Source of the DNA: Chloroflexota bacterium
Lineage (GTDB): Bacteria > Chloroflexota > Anaerolineae > UBA4142
Length of the DNA: 64,000 nucleotides
Reading direction: 5' to 3'
NCBI GenBank assembly: GCA_016215025.1
Contig: JACRMI010000041.1
Coordinates: forward strand, 1 to 64,000
Under the pieces are notes generated by a model. It did no database searches, was not told where the DNA came from, and saw nothing but the letters and a program-made list of their open reading frames with translations. The translations under genes were made by a program, and so were the position numbers. Shown in pieces: positions 36,780 through 46,295 of the stretch (position 1 is the stretch's first letter; the number at the start of each line of letters is the position of its first letter).

Positions 36780-38066
36780 ATGGAACATTTAATTCTCAGA
36801 GATTTAGACATTCCCAATCTCAAAGACATTGCCGTTTACGAAAAGAACGGTGGTTATGGCGCGCTGCGCAAAGCCGTGAAAGAAATGACGCCAGACCAAG
36901 TCACCGATGTTGTCAAAGCATCCGGCTTGCGCGGACGTGGCGGCGCAGGTTTTCCTGCTGGCGTCAAATGGAGTTTTCTGCCGAAAGGCGTTTTCCCGCG
37001 CTATCTCGTCGTAAACGCCGATGAATCCGAACCTGGGACATTCAAAGATCGCCAGATGATGGAGCGCAACGCGCATCAATTGCTCGAAGGCATTGCCATT
37101 GCGTCGTACGCGATTCAGTGCAATCACGCGTTCATCTACATTCGCGGCGAGTTTCCGTACGCGGCGGATTGTCTCAATCGCGCAATTGCCGAAGCGGAAG
37201 AGTGTAAATATCTCGGCGAAAATATTTGCGGCACGGATTTCAACTTGACCGTGACAGTACATCGCGGCGCGGGCGCGTACATCTGCGGTGAAGAAACCGC
37301 GCTGCTCGAATCGCTTGAAGGTAAGCTGGGACAGCCGCGCGTCAAGCCACCATTTCCTGCGAGCGTGGGTCTTTACAACAAACCGACGGTCATCAATAAT
37401 GTCGAAACATTGTGCAACGTGCCCGTCATCATCGAACGTGGCGCGGAGTGGTACGCCAAAATCGGCACGCCAAAATCGACGGGACCAAAAGTGTTTTGTC
37501 TCAGCGGCCATGTGAATCGACCTGGCAATTACGAAGCGCCATTCGGCAGCATCACGTTCCGCGATTTGATTTACGACCTGGGCGGTGGAATTCGCAACGG
37601 CAAAAAATTGAAAGGCATTCTGCCTGCAGGCGCAAGCGGTCCGATGATTAATCCATCGCTGAATGAAGCGGTGATGGATGCCAAGCTCGACTTTGAGGCG
37701 CTGGCTCCATTTGGTTCGTTGCTTGGCTCGGCGTCAGTAATCGTGTTGGACGAAGATACCTGTGTCGTGTGGGCGGCGAAAAAAATGGTTCACTTTTTCG
37801 AACACGAGTCGTGCGGCAAATGCACGCCGTGCCGCGAAGGAACCTATTGGATGTCGCGCGTATTGGAACGCATCGACAGCGGTGTTGGCACGCTGGATGA
37901 CATTGATTTGCTGACGAATGTCGCTACGCAGATTCAAGGACGCACGTTGTGTCCTCTGGGTGATTTCGCGACGTCGCCTGCGCTTGGCACCGTGAAAGCA
38001 TTCCGCGCCGAGTATGAACGACATATCCAAGAACATGGATGTTGGGCAAAACACAGTCGACAGTGA
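36780..38066 (+). CDS. nuoF: NADH-quinone oxidoreductase subunit F (NADH/FMN-binding, 51 kDa)
   Basis: About 428 residues. NADH/FMN site GLRGRGGAGFPAGVKW and NADESEPGTFKDR; GAGAYICGEETALLES; the N3 cluster cysteines in ESCGKCTPCREGT with the fourth in TLCPLGDFA. Oxidises NADH and passes electrons to the Fe-S chain. NuoF normally requires NuoE, which is missing here. Start is ATG 36780; a GTG two codons upstream is an alternative. It sits directly behind the inverted-repeat cassette. Confidence 0.95.
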   Translation: MEHLILRDLDIPNLKDIAVYEKNGGYGALRKAVKEMTPDQVTDVVKASGLRGRGGAGFPAGVKWSFLPKGVFPRYLVVNADESEPGTFKDRQMMERNAHQLLEGIAIASYAIQCNHAFIYIRGEFPYAADCLNRAIAEAEECKYLGENICGTDFNLTVTVHRGAGAYICGEETALLESLEGKLGQPRVKPPFPASVGLYNKPTVINNVETLCNVPVIIERGAEWYAKIGTPKSTGPKVFCLSGHVNRPGNYEAPFGSITFRDLIYDLGGGIRNGKKLKGILPAGASGPMINPSLNEAVMDAKLDFEALAPFGSLLGSASVIVLDEDTCVVWAAKKMVHFFEHESCGKCTPCREGTYWMSRVLERIDSGVGTLDDIDLLTNVATQIQGRTLCPLGDFATSPALGTVKAFRAEYERHIQEHGCWAKHSRQ

Positions 38067-38150
38067 ACAGTGGTCCGTGAATAGTAGAGAACGCTCGCTG
38101 TAGTGTTCTTAAATCAGAAATCATAAATCACAAATCGGAAATTTGTTGTT

Positions 38151-40808
38151 ATGCCTAAAGTTACAATCGACAGTCAAGTGGTTGAAGTTCCGAACGGAAC
38201 GCTCGTCGTCGAAGCCGCAAAAAAAGTCGGCGTCGATATTCCCGTCTTTTGCTATCATCCAAAACTCCAGCCCGTCGGCATGTGCCGCATGTGCCTGGTC
38301 GAGATCGGCACGCCCAAACGCGGCAAAGACGGTCAAATCGAAATGGATGCGAACGGCAAGCCCGTGATTGGCTGGATGCCGAAATTGCAGACGGCGTGTA
38401 CGACCGTCGTCTCAGAGGGCATGGCAGTTTGCACGACGAGCAAACAAGTCGAGGATGCGCGTCGCTCGGTGGTTGAATTTTTGTTGACGAGTCACCCGCT
38501 CGATTGTCCAATTTGCGACAAGGGCGGCGAATGTCCATTGCAAAATCTGACGATGGCGTATGGACCCGGCAAGTCGCGTTTTCCGGTCGAATCGAAATTT
38601 CACAACGAAAAGCGCGTGCCGCTCGGCGATTTGATTATGCTCGATCGCGAGCGCTGCATTCAATGCTCGCGCTGCATTCGCTTCCAAGATGAAATCGCCG
38701 ACGATCATGTGCTGGGTTTCCAAGCGCGCGGTCGCGGTCTGGAAATTGTTTCGCTGTCCGAACCCGCTTTCGATTCCAAGTTTAGCGGCAACACCATCGA
38801 TATTTGTCCGGTTGGCGCGTTGACCTCACGCGATTTCCGATTGAGCGCGCGTGTGTGGGAAGTGCGTGACTATCCGAGCGTGTGCGGACATTGTTCGGTC
38901 GGCTGCAACATGTTGATCGGTGAACGCGATCATCTCATCAAGCGCATCGTTCCGCGCGAGAACGAAAGCGTCAACGAAATTTTCTTGTGCGACAAAGGAC
39001 GTTTTGTTCATCACTATGCCTTTGCGAATGATCGATTGACGACGCCGTTGATTCGCAAGAATGGTAAGTTGGAAACCGCAAGTTGGAACGAAGCACTCGA
39101 TTTGGTCGCATCCAAGTTTGCTGAAACCAAAAAACAGCACGGTGCGCAAGCACTGGGTGGCTTGGGCGGCGATCGCGTGTCGAACGAAGATTTGTACTTG
39201 TTCCAAAAACTTTTCCGCCTAGTGATTGGCTCAAATAATGTGGAGCATCGCGTGGGTTGGAGCGCGACGAACGTTGGCGGCGAATTTATCCGATTGTACG
39301 GCGCGGGCATCGACACGAATCTTGGCTCGCTCGATAAAAATGTCACGGCGTTCGTCATCGGCGCTGACCCCGAAGAAGAACAGCCTGTCATTCGTTTGCG
39401 CTTGACGAAGAGCGTCAAATGGTACGGCGTGAATCTGATTGTCGCAAATGGTCGCGTGACCAAGCTAGCCAAATACGCCAAGCAGTCGTTGGTCTACAAA
39501 TACGGCGCAGAATCGATGTTCCTTTTGGGCATGGTGCGCACGATTCTCGACGAAGGTTTGGATGCTCCGCTCAAAGAGTTTGTTGCGGCGCACGTGAAAA
39601 AAATCGATGAGTATAAGAAATCGATTGAACCATTCACAGTTGAGAAATGCGCCGAGTTGTGCCACGTCAAAGCAGACAAGATTCGTGAGGCGGCGCGTGC
39701 ATTTGCAAAATCGCCCGATGCGTTAATTCTTTATGGACGCGAGGCAATGTTCGCGCAGCAGCACGACCCAGCCGTCGCGTCAAGCATCGAAGCGTTGCTG
39801 TTGCTTACGGGACACGTCGGACGCAAGAACAACGGTTTGATCGCGTTATATCCGCACAATAATTCGACCGGCGCAATCGATTTTGGTTTGCTTCCAACGC
39901 ATGGCGCAGGTCGGATAAAACTCGAAGCCAAGGGTTTGCCAGTTCGAGACATGACATCAGGCAAAGTGCGCGCGTTGTATGCGATGGCGTGCGATCCAGC
40001 TTTGGACGGCAATTTCACGAAACCGGATTTTCTCGTCGTGCAAGATTTGTTCTTGACGGAAACCGCAAAGCTGGCGGACGTCGTTTTGCCTGCGCAATCA
40101 TTCGCCGAACGCGATGGCACATTCACGAACACGGAACGCCGCGTGCAATTCTTCCGCGCCGCGCTCAAACCCATCGGCGAAACGAAACCGGATTGGTGGA
40201 TCGTTTCCGAAATAGCGAAACGCTTGGGCGGCAAATGGGAATACAACGGCGCATCGCAAGTGATGGATGAAATTTCAACGAGTGTGTCGCTTTACAAAGG
40301 CATGACGTACGCGGCGTTGTCGGAGAACGTCAAGATGCCGCGACCACCCTACGGGCAGGGTAATCCCAGTGATCAGCCCACCGAGATCGCCATGGGCGAA
40401 TTGGAAAATATTTCGAGCGGCAAGATGTGGGCGAGCGTCGCCGAGAGCGATCCGTCGATCAAGTTTGATTTGGTGTGGAACGAACCCCGTGGACCGTGGA
40501 CCGTGGACCGTGGACAGTACATACTCGCGATTTCTAGATCAATTTATGATCGAGGAACACTCGTCAGCAAAACACAAATCGTTCAGCCGCGCGTGCCCAA
40601 GCCAGTCATTGAAATCAATTCGCAAGACGCCGAGCAAATCGGAATCGAAACAGGTGCGCGTGTGCGCGTGTCGTTTGATTCGCGCGTCGTCGAACTGAAT
40701 GCAATTGTTGACGGTCACGTACCACCGAATGCGGTGCTGATTCCGAATAATTTGGATGGAACGGACGCGCTTCCGATGGGCGCGCAAGTCAAAGTGGAGA
40801 AGATATAA
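38151..40808 (+). CDS. nuoG: NADH-quinone oxidoreductase subunit G (75 kDa, molybdopterin-fold)
   Basis: 885 residues. N-terminal 2Fe-2S ferredoxin ([20 protein letters not shown] and a later C), His-Cys cluster ([18 protein letters not shown]), 4Fe-4S pairs ([21 protein letters not shown]) and [12 protein letters not shown] starting the molybdopterin-oxidoreductase-like domain. It conducts electrons from NuoF towards NuoI. Near the C terminus a tandem GGACCGT repeat encodes [11 protein letters not shown], apparently spacer DNA within the frame. The stop overlaps nuoI by one base (TAATG). Confidence 0.95.
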   Translation: MPKVTIDSQVVEVPNGTLVVEAAKKVGVDIPVFCYHPKLQPVGMCRMCLVEIGTPKRGKDGQIEMDANGKPVIGWMPKLQTACTTVVSEGMAVCTTSKQVEDARRSVVEFLLTSHPLDCPICDKGGECPLQNLTMAYGPGKSRFPVESKFHNEKRVPLGDLIMLDRERCIQCSRCIRFQDEIADDHVLGFQARGRGLEIVSLSEPAFDSKFSGNTIDICPVGALTSRDFRLSARVWEVRDYPSVCGHCSVGCNMLIGERDHLIKRIVPRENESVNEIFLCDKGRFVHHYAFANDRLTTPLIRKNGKLETASWNEALDLVASKFAETKKQHGAQALGGLGGDRVSNEDLYLFQKLFRLVIGSNNVEHRVGWSATNVGGEFIRLYGAGIDTNLGSLDKNVTAFVIGADPEEEQPVIRLRLTKSVKWYGVNLIVANGRVTKLAKYAKQSLVYKYGAESMFLLGMVRTILDEGLDAPLKEFVAAHVKKIDEYKKSIEPFTVEKCAELCHVKADKIREAARAFAKSPDALILYGREAMFAQQHDPAVASSIEALLLLTGHVGRKNNGLIALYPHNNSTGAIDFGLLPTHGAGRIKLEAKGLPVRDMTSGKVRALYAMACDPALDGNFTKPDFLVVQDLFLTETAKLADVVLPAQSFAERDGTFTNTERRVQFFRAALKPIGETKPDWWIVSEIAKRLGGKWEYNGASQVMDEISTSVSLYKGMTYAALSENVKMPRPPYGQGNPSDQPTEIAMGELENISSGKMWASVAESDPSIKFDLVWNEPRGPWTVDRGQYILAISRSIYDRGTLVSKTQIVQPRVPKPVIEINSQDAEQIGIETGARVRVSFDSRVVELNAIVDGHVPPNAVLIPNNLDGTDALPMGAQVKVEKI
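40488..40518 (+). repeat. Tandem GGACCGT repeat inside nuoG
   Basis: Three exact GGACCGT units and one GGACAGT in direct tandem, read in frame. The 7-bp unit changes frame each copy, so the peptide ([11 protein letters not shown]) is not itself repetitive. The element resembles GGTCCGTG-type spacer words before nuoG, around 38070. Confidence 0.7.
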
Positions 40809-41329
40809 TGGCTTTTCCAGATATTGGCGCAATTCTAAAAGGCATGTCGGTTACGTTGCGGGAAATGGTCACGCCGCCCGCGACGATTCAATATCCTGAG
40901 GTCAAGCGACCGGTTGCCGCGCGTTTTCGCGGACGCCATGAATTGAAACGGCACGAGAACGGTTTGGAGAAATGTATTGGCTGCTCGCTCTGCGCGGCGG
41001 CATGTCCCGCCGATGCCATCTACGTCGAGCCAGCCGAGCAGACTGATGCGAATCGATATTCACCGGGCGAACGTTACGCCCAGCGATACGAAATCAATTT
41101 GATTCGATGTATCTTTTGCGGTTTTTGTGAAGAAGCGTGTCCGACCGGCGCGATTGTTTTGGAACACGACTACGAACTCTCGTACTATAATCGACGCGAT
41201 GCGATCATCACGAAAGATAAATTGCTCGTCGCGCCGCCTGCGTCCGACAAGGACACGCCACGTCCGATGAAAGACCCGGGCAATCTCTATGCTGCAATTC
41301 CACCAATCAAAGGTGGTGTAGAACAGTAA
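40808..41329 (+). CDS. nuoI: NADH-quinone oxidoreductase subunit I (2x 4Fe-4S)
   Basis: 173 residues. N-terminal amphipathic helix and the [10 protein letters not shown] motif, then two 4Fe-4S motifs: [16 protein letters not shown] and [16 protein letters not shown] (clusters N6a/N6b). It bridges NuoG and NuoB. One-base overlap with nuoG. The next gene is not nuoJ but a membrane HdrD-like protein. Confidence 0.95.
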   Translation: MAFPDIGAILKGMSVTLREMVTPPATIQYPEVKRPVAARFRGRHELKRHENGLEKCIGCSLCAAACPADAIYVEPAEQTDANRYSPGERYAQRYEINLIRCIFCGFCEEACPTGAIVLEHDYELSYYNRRDAIITKDKLLVAPPASDKDTPRPMKDPGNLYAAIPPIKGGVEQ

Positions 41330-41406
41330 ACGTGAACAGTTAACAGTCAACAGTCAACAGATTTTACTGTTCACTGTTGACTGACAACTGTTCACTGATT
41401 TCAACG
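41330..41406. repeat. ACAGT/ACTGT inverted spacer repeat after nuoI
   Basis: GTGAACAGTTAACAGTCAAC and its complement ACTGTTGACTGACAACTGTTCAC can fold into a hairpin of more than 20 bp. Same family as the spacers at 9027 and around the cassette at 36294. Confidence 0.65.
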
Positions 41407-41419
41407 ATGGAGTTGATCT

Positions 41420-43465
41420 ATGCCAGAAATTCCTTGTCCTCCTGGCGACATTTGTCGCCCCACGTTCTGGAACATTCCTCTCTTACTGCAAATTGTGGTT
41501 TACCTCGGCGGTTTGATTGCCATCATTATTTTCTTCTACGGTTTTTGGAGACGCTTTCAGGTTACGCGCAAAGGTAAAGGCAATTACGCTTGGCGACCCT
41601 TCGGTCCGCGCCTCAAGTCCTGGATTACGAATGGCGTTCTGACGAAAAAGGTCGTCCTGGATATTCAGCCAGCGGGGGTGATGCACGGTGCGATCATGTG
41701 GGGCATGATTGTGCTTTTCATCGGCACCGCGTTGGCGACCATCGATTCTGACATCACGCGGCCATTGATCGATCCGAACAAATGGCGCTTGCTCCAAGAC
41801 GGTTTCTATTACTTTTACAAAGTGGTCCTCGATATTTTTGGCGTCGCCGCGATCATCGGGCTGGCGCTCGCGTTCTTCATTCGCTATGGCGTCAAGCCCG
41901 AACGCTTGGATGGTCGATCTGGCAAGCGCTTCTTCCGCGAAGATCTGTGGATCATTGCTTCGCTGCTCATTATCATTCTCACGGGTTTCATAATCGAAGT
42001 GCTCCGCCTTGCTGCCCAACCAGCCGAGGTTGCCCACCTTAACGTGCCGGTTACCTTTTGCACGACCTGTTCGATTGTTGGCTGGCCTCTCTCGCGTCTC
42101 TTCGCCTCGATGGATTTGGGCGCGCTGCTCTTGGCGCATCAATCGATTTGGGTGTTTCACATGTTGATTGCGTTGGCGTGGATTGCAGCGGTACCCTTCA
42201 CCAAGATGGGACACCTTGTCATTTCGAGCGCCAATACATTCTTCAAAGAACCGACGCCCAACGCCATTCCCAAAATCGAAGATATTGAAAATCAAGAGAC
42301 GTTTGGCGTCAGCAAGATCGAAGAATTTACGTGGAAGCAATTGCTCGATTTCGAAGCGTGTACGCGCTGCGGTCGCTGCCAGGATGCCTGTCCCGCGTCG
42401 ATCACAGGCAAAGTGCTTTCGCCCAAGAACATCATCGTCAAAATGTTCGAGGTAAATCATGGTTTGACGACGGGCGCGATTCACGGCGACGTGATTGCCG
42501 CGCAAGAGTTGTGGGACTGCACGACCTGTATGGGGTGTGTCAACGCGTGTCCCGTTGCCATCAACCAACTCGGCGCGATTCTTGATCTACGGCGCTATTT
42601 GACGCTGAGTGAAGGCACGCCGCAACCGCCCTCGAACAAAACGATGGACTCAATGGAGCGCCAGGGCAATCCATACGGGTTACCTAAGGCGGACAGGCAC
42701 AAATGGATGCAGGGATTGCAAGTGCCGTTCGCGGATGGCGATACCGAATACGATGTGCTGTTCTGGGTTGGTTGCGCAGGTTCATACGATGTGCGCGCGC
42801 AAAAGATTTCGAAAGCGTTTGTCAAGATCATGCAGACGGCGGGATTGAAATTTGCCGTGATGCAAGAGGAACGCTGCAATTGCGAATCGGCGCGGCGGCT
42901 GGGCAACGAATACCTGTATCAAATGGCGACGATGGAAAACGTCGAAACGATCAAGCAGTACAAATTCAAGCGCATCGTGACAACGTGTCCGCATTGCTTC
43001 AACACGATCAAGAACGAGTATTCGCAGTTCGACGGCAAGTTCGAGGTGATTCACCATTCGCAATTGATTGCCGAACTTATCGGTAATGGCAAGATCAAAC
43101 CGTCGAAGACGTTGCAGCAAACGGTCACATATCACGACTCGTGCTACCTGGGTCGATACAATAACATTTACGATCCACAGCGCGCGATATTGCAATCGGT
43201 TGGCGCGAATCTGGTCGAGATGCCGCGCTCGCGTTCGACTGGATTGTGCTGCGGCGGCGGTGGTGGTCGCATGTGGCTGGAAGAGAATACCGGCAAGCGC
43301 GTCAACAATACGCGCGTGGAGGAAGTGGTGAGCGTGAACGCGCAAACCGTCGCATCGGCGTGTCCGTTCTGCATGACGATGCTCGACGATGGCGCGAAAG
43401 CGATTGGCGTGGATGAAAAGCTGGCGCGGAAGGATATTGCAGAGTTGGTGGTAGAGAATTTGTAG
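41420..43465 (+). CDS. Membrane-bound Fe-S oxidoreductase, HdrD-like with NarI-type b domain
   Basis: 681 residues. About six membrane helices in the first ~270 residues (IPLLLQIVVYLGGLIAIIIF, GAIMWGMIVLFIGTAL, DLWIIASLLIIILTGFII) with histidines suitable for heme b. A soluble part follows with two 4Fe-4S sites (CTRCGRCQDACP, CTTCMGCVNACPVAI) and two CCG-like domains: a first one with CNCES and CPHCF in place of the canonical CC, and a complete second one (LCCGGGGG ... CPFCMTM). Related to HdrD/DsrK/QmoC-type quinone-linked proteins. Lies where nuoH/J would be expected. Ends at a strong terminator. Confidence 0.88.
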   Translation: MPEIPCPPGDICRPTFWNIPLLLQIVVYLGGLIAIIIFFYGFWRRFQVTRKGKGNYAWRPFGPRLKSWITNGVLTKKVVLDIQPAGVMHGAIMWGMIVLFIGTALATIDSDITRPLIDPNKWRLLQDGFYYFYKVVLDIFGVAAIIGLALAFFIRYGVKPERLDGRSGKRFFREDLWIIASLLIIILTGFIIEVLRLAAQPAEVAHLNVPVTFCTTCSIVGWPLSRLFASMDLGALLLAHQSIWVFHMLIALAWIAAVPFTKMGHLVISSANTFFKEPTPNAIPKIEDIENQETFGVSKIEEFTWKQLLDFEACTRCGRCQDACPASITGKVLSPKNIIVKMFEVNHGLTTGAIHGDVIAAQELWDCTTCMGCVNACPVAINQLGAILDLRRYLTLSEGTPQPPSNKTMDSMERQGNPYGLPKADRHKWMQGLQVPFADGDTEYDVLFWVGCAGSYDVRAQKISKAFVKIMQTAGLKFAVMQEERCNCESARRLGNEYLYQMATMENVETIKQYKFKRIVTTCPHCFNTIKNEYSQFDGKFEVIHHSQLIAELIGNGKIKPSKTLQQTVTYHDSCYLGRYNNIYDPQRAILQSVGANLVEMPRSRSTGLCCGGGGGRMWLEENTGKRVNNTRVEEVVSVNAQTVASACPFCMTMLDDGAKAIGVDEKLARKDIAELVVENL

Positions 43466-43501
43466 CCACCGAATCACACAGAAACACACAGAAGAAAAAA
43501 T

Positions 43502-43536
43502 GAGAGGCGAGTCAATACGACTCGCCTCTCATTTTT
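43502..43536. terminator. Bidirectional terminator
   Basis: GAGAGGCGAGTC / GACTCGCCTCTC, loop AATAC, flanked by A-run and T-run. It ends the nuo-Hdr transcript and also serves the convergent toxin-antitoxin pair. Confidence 0.9.
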
Positions 43537-43559
43537 CAAATGCGGTAATAGTTTACACG

Positions 43560-43778
43560 TCAATTATGATCGGACGGGTCTTTTTTCATGCGCTTGATTT
43601 CGGAAATCCAATCATCCAAAGACATATCAGCAAACAACTGAGCGCGTTCTTGAGTATAGTCTCCATAACCGATTGTAAATTGGTTAATGAAACGCACTGT
43701 ATTCACAATCCCAATTTCTTTGTATAATGCTTTGAAAGCTAATGCGGTTATTTCCGCCAAGGGGCGTGTCTCTATCAT
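43560..43778 (-). CDS. Small partner of the PIN-domain protein (putative antitoxin)
   Basis: 72 residues: MIETRPLAEITALAFKALYKEIGIVNTVRFINQFTIGYGDYTQER..., an acidic, mainly helical protein. It begins 4 bp inside the end of the PIN gene (ATGA overlap). Toxin-first order is less common but known. No DNA-binding motif recognised; antitoxin role is by context. Confidence 0.6.
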   Translation of the reverse strand: MIETRPLAEITALAFKALYKEIGIVNTVRFINQFTIGYGDYTQERAQLFADMSLDDWISEIKRMKKDPSDHN

Positions 43779-44218
43779 CGGTCAATCTCCTCTGCCAATT
43801 CAAGGGGTGAAATCACGCGTGTTTTGAGATCAGAAATTGTTTTTGCTCTTTTGAGCAGTCGGTCATCGCAAGTGCAGAAATAATCTGCTTGGGCTTGTTC
43901 CGCAAAAGCGACGTGCAATGCGTCTAAGGGTTTGATGCCCAATGATTCTAATTGTCTTGCGCGCGTTTCTACCTGCTCATTCAGAATTGCAAATGTCGTT
44001 GCTCGGGCTAACACTTCCAATGCATATTCTCGACGAGTGATATTAGGTTGGCGATTAATCTCTGCTAACAGAGCTTGAGACGAAACCAATTCGACCTTGT
44101 TTGATTCGATCAAAGCCAGGACACCCAAGACCGCTTCGGCTTCGAGCGCAAGCCGAATTTGTGTCTTGGTATCCAGAGGACGTTGAAGACTACAGTTATC
44201 GAGGTATATCTTGGTCAA
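43775..44218 (-). CDS. PIN-domain protein (putative VapC-type toxin)
   Basis: 147 residues. PIN pattern: MTKIYLDNCSLQRPLD at the N terminus, LEAEAV, PLDALHVAFAEQAQADYFCTCDDRLLKRA with the conserved acidic residues for a metal-dependent ribonuclease. The second gene overlaps by 4 bp. The pair lies in a segment delimited by a duplicated 3' end of the HdrD-like gene, suggesting a small mobile island. Confidence 0.8.
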   Translation of the reverse strand: MTKIYLDNCSLQRPLDTKTQIRLALEAEAVLGVLALIESNKVELVSSQALLAEINRQPNITRREYALEVLARATTFAILNEQVETRARQLESLGIKPLDALHVAFAEQAQADYFCTCDDRLLKRAKTISDLKTRVISPLELAEEIDR

Positions 44219-44304
44219 AGGATAATCCCCCGCTAGTGTAATTACACTTTCTGTGTGATAGTATAAACTAATCTCTATTGGGCGTCAATTAGAATCTCTC
44301 GGAT

Positions 44305-44410
44305 GTGTCCGTTCTGCATGACGATGCTCGACGATGGCGCGAAAGCGATTGGCGTGGATGAAAAGCTGGCGCGGAAGGATATTGCAGGGTTGGTGGCGGA
44401 AGCGTTGTAG
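44305..44410 (+). pseudogene. Duplicated 3' end of the HdrD-like gene
   Basis: Matches 43360-43465 at a constant offset of 945 bp with no indels through the stop codon and the following terminator (to about 44475). Identity is high but not perfect: the encoded tail is GLVAEAL instead of ELVVENL. No start codon or ribosome binding site. It is a remnant displaced when the toxin-antitoxin segment entered, or left by recombination with a related strain. Confidence 0.85.
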
Positions 44411-44447
44411 CCACAGAAGAACACAGAAACACACAGATGAAAATACA

Positions 44448-44475
44448 AGAGGCGAGTCACACCGGCTCGCCTCTT
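44448..44475. terminator. Terminator duplicate, now serving the sulfatase gene
   Basis: AGAGGCGAG / CTCGCCTCT stem, the copy of the terminator at 43502. It lies about 20 bp beyond the sulfatase reading frame on the minus strand. Confidence 0.75.
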
Positions 44476-44494
44476 TGGATTCATCGGAACGTCG

Positions 44495-46081
44495 CTACCT
44501 CATCAAAATCGGCAGATTGATCGATACGGGAGGTGCAAGCTCGAACGCGCGACACGAGTCCGCGGCGCACGTTTCCATTACGCGCAGCCAATCGGATAAC
44601 TGGCGACGGGTTTCTTCGCTCGACAAGCTGTAAATGTTGTTCAATTCGTATGGATCGTTTTGGAGATCGTAGATCTCACGGTCGCACGCGTGATGCTCGA
44701 CGAATTTATAGCGTGTGCCGCGAATCCCCGTATACAACGGTTTCGGTTGCACGGTCGAGTTACACATCGACGAAGGTCGCTGCATCAACTTCCACGTTTC
44801 GTCCGGCTCGTCGGGTTCCAGCAGACCGTTTCGCAAATTGGGGCTGGCTTCGAACTGACTTGCAAAGGGATACTGTTCGAGAAAGAAAACCTGTCGCCAT
44901 TACGTGACGCTGCCGGACAATAATCCGAGCAATGATCGTCCATCGACGTACGATGGGATTGGCGCTTGGGCGATTTCCGCGAACGTGGGCATGAGGTCCA
45001 TCGTGCTGACGAGCGCTGTCGATGTTTGGCTTATGGGTACGCCAGGTCCGCGGATGATGAGCGGCACGCGCAAGTCTTCTTCGTAATTGGTGTACTTGCC
45101 CGGCGGAAACCGATGCTGCCCCATGTGATAGCCATTGTCGGAAGTGAAAATGAAATAGGTATTGCTCAACGTGCCGGTGCTTTGCAGTGTCGCAACCAGA
45201 GCCGCGATCATTTCGTCGACGGCTTGCATCGAGCGCAAGCGATTGCGATAGTGATCGTCAATCTCGGCGATTTGAGTCGGAGTCAGCAAAGGCAGACTGG
45301 CGATGATGGGCGGCTTGTCGCTGTTGTCGAGTTCGTTGAACGAACCACCTTTCGGCGCATCGACGTTGTTGAACAAGCCCGCATGGCGCGGTGCGGGAAC
45401 CGATGGGCCGTGGGGCGCATACGTTCCGACGTACATGAAGAACGGCGTCCCGGTCGACGCAGTGCGCGTGATAAAGTTGACGGCGATGCGCGCTAACACA
45501 TCGGTCATGTAATCGTCGGCCGCGTTACCGAATGGGACGAGCACGCCGTTCATGTTCATCGTATAGTTGAACCCGAAATAGGCCGCATCGCTCGATGGAC
45601 TGTAGAACTCGTTCCAGCCCGGCGGGATGTAGGTCAACGCGTTGCTGATGGGATAGCCGTTCAGATACTTGCCCATCAGCGCCGTGCGATAGCCCGCCGA
45701 TTGCAGCACCGTGGCAATGGTGGAATTTTCCAGATTCAGGTCAAGCGCCTTTTGAAGACCACCATCGGGCGGACCGTTGGTGTAGATTTGGTGATTGTGA
45801 ACGTACTGACCGCGCAACAACGAAGCGCGGCTGGGACAGCAAAGCGAAACCGGCACGAGCGCGTTGTCGAACGTGGTTCCTTGGTATTGCAACAGATTGC
45901 GAATGTACGGCGTATAGTCGAGCGTGTTGAGGCGTACGTCCAAATCGTCGGCGAGAATGAGGACGATGTTGGGGAGCGTGTTCACCCTCGCCGTCGTCCA
46001 GGTCGGTGCGGATAGAACGAGCGTGGCAACCAGAGCTATGATCGAAAACGCTAGGATGCGTTTTGAATTTGCGGCTTGCAT
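44495..46081 (-). pseudogene. Secreted sulfatase with one in-frame stop codon
   Basis: The frame starts at ATG 46081 (GGAGG upstream), with a signal peptide (ILAFSIIALVATLVLSAP). The sulfatase core follows: ILADDLDVRL (metal Asp pair), formylglycine motif CCPSRASLLRG, TYAPHGP and TSDNGYHMGQH. It is interrupted by TAA at 44902-44900 after LLSGSVT. The same frame continues WRQVFFLEQYPF and GTRYKFVEHHACDREIYDLQNDPYELNN, the typical sulfatase C terminus, to 44495. A sense codon (e.g. GAA/CAA) has probably become TAA. The product would lack ~135 residues. A c-di-GMP-II-like riboswitch is directly upstream. Confidence 0.85.
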
Positions 46082-46131
46082 GTATGTATTCCTCCATGAG
46101 GTTAGGTTGGGATAGGTTTTTCCGAGATAAC

Positions 46132-46252
46132 AAAAACCGACCGCCAAAAAGTACACACGGTCGGTTACGCCATTCGCTCCATTCAGCCCAGGCGTCCAAA
46201 TGCTCATCGGAGTATGCCGTCAGCGTGGCTGAATATCATTGCGTCCGTTTGA
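46132..46252 (-). promoter_or_regulatory. Cyclic di-GMP-II-like riboswitch 1 with overlapping terminator (sulfatase leader)
   Basis: Minus-strand RNA: CAAACGGACGCAAUGAU, stem a AUUCAGCC (46234-46227), UUGGACGCC, a' GGCUGAAU (46188-46181), GGAGCGAAU, b' GGCGU pairing with ACGCC of the middle part, then AACCGACCG. Order a-b-a'-b' is a pseudoknot as in the class II aptamer, whose 3' end (AACCGACCG) and 5' CAAUGAU are matched. P1 is ACGG with CCGU. AACCGACCG can alternatively pair with CGGUCGGUU (46143-46135) plus a U-run, a terminator. Binding should therefore favour read-through. The start codon is about 50 nt downstream. No clear promoter precedes it. Confidence 0.82.
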
Positions 46253-46295
46253 GATATGCAGTATTCGGTTGAATGATTCGGAATGCAAGTGGCGT

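Noticed and set aside
30405..44902. Stop-codon recoding (TAG/TAA as sense) explaining the two interrupted genes
   Set aside because: The two stops differ (TAG, TAA), and both codons serve as normal terminators elsewhere in the window.
46082..46207. N-terminal extension of the sulfatase frame
   Set aside because: It would translate riboswitch 1 and its terminator; the signal peptide begins at 46081 with a GGAGG site.
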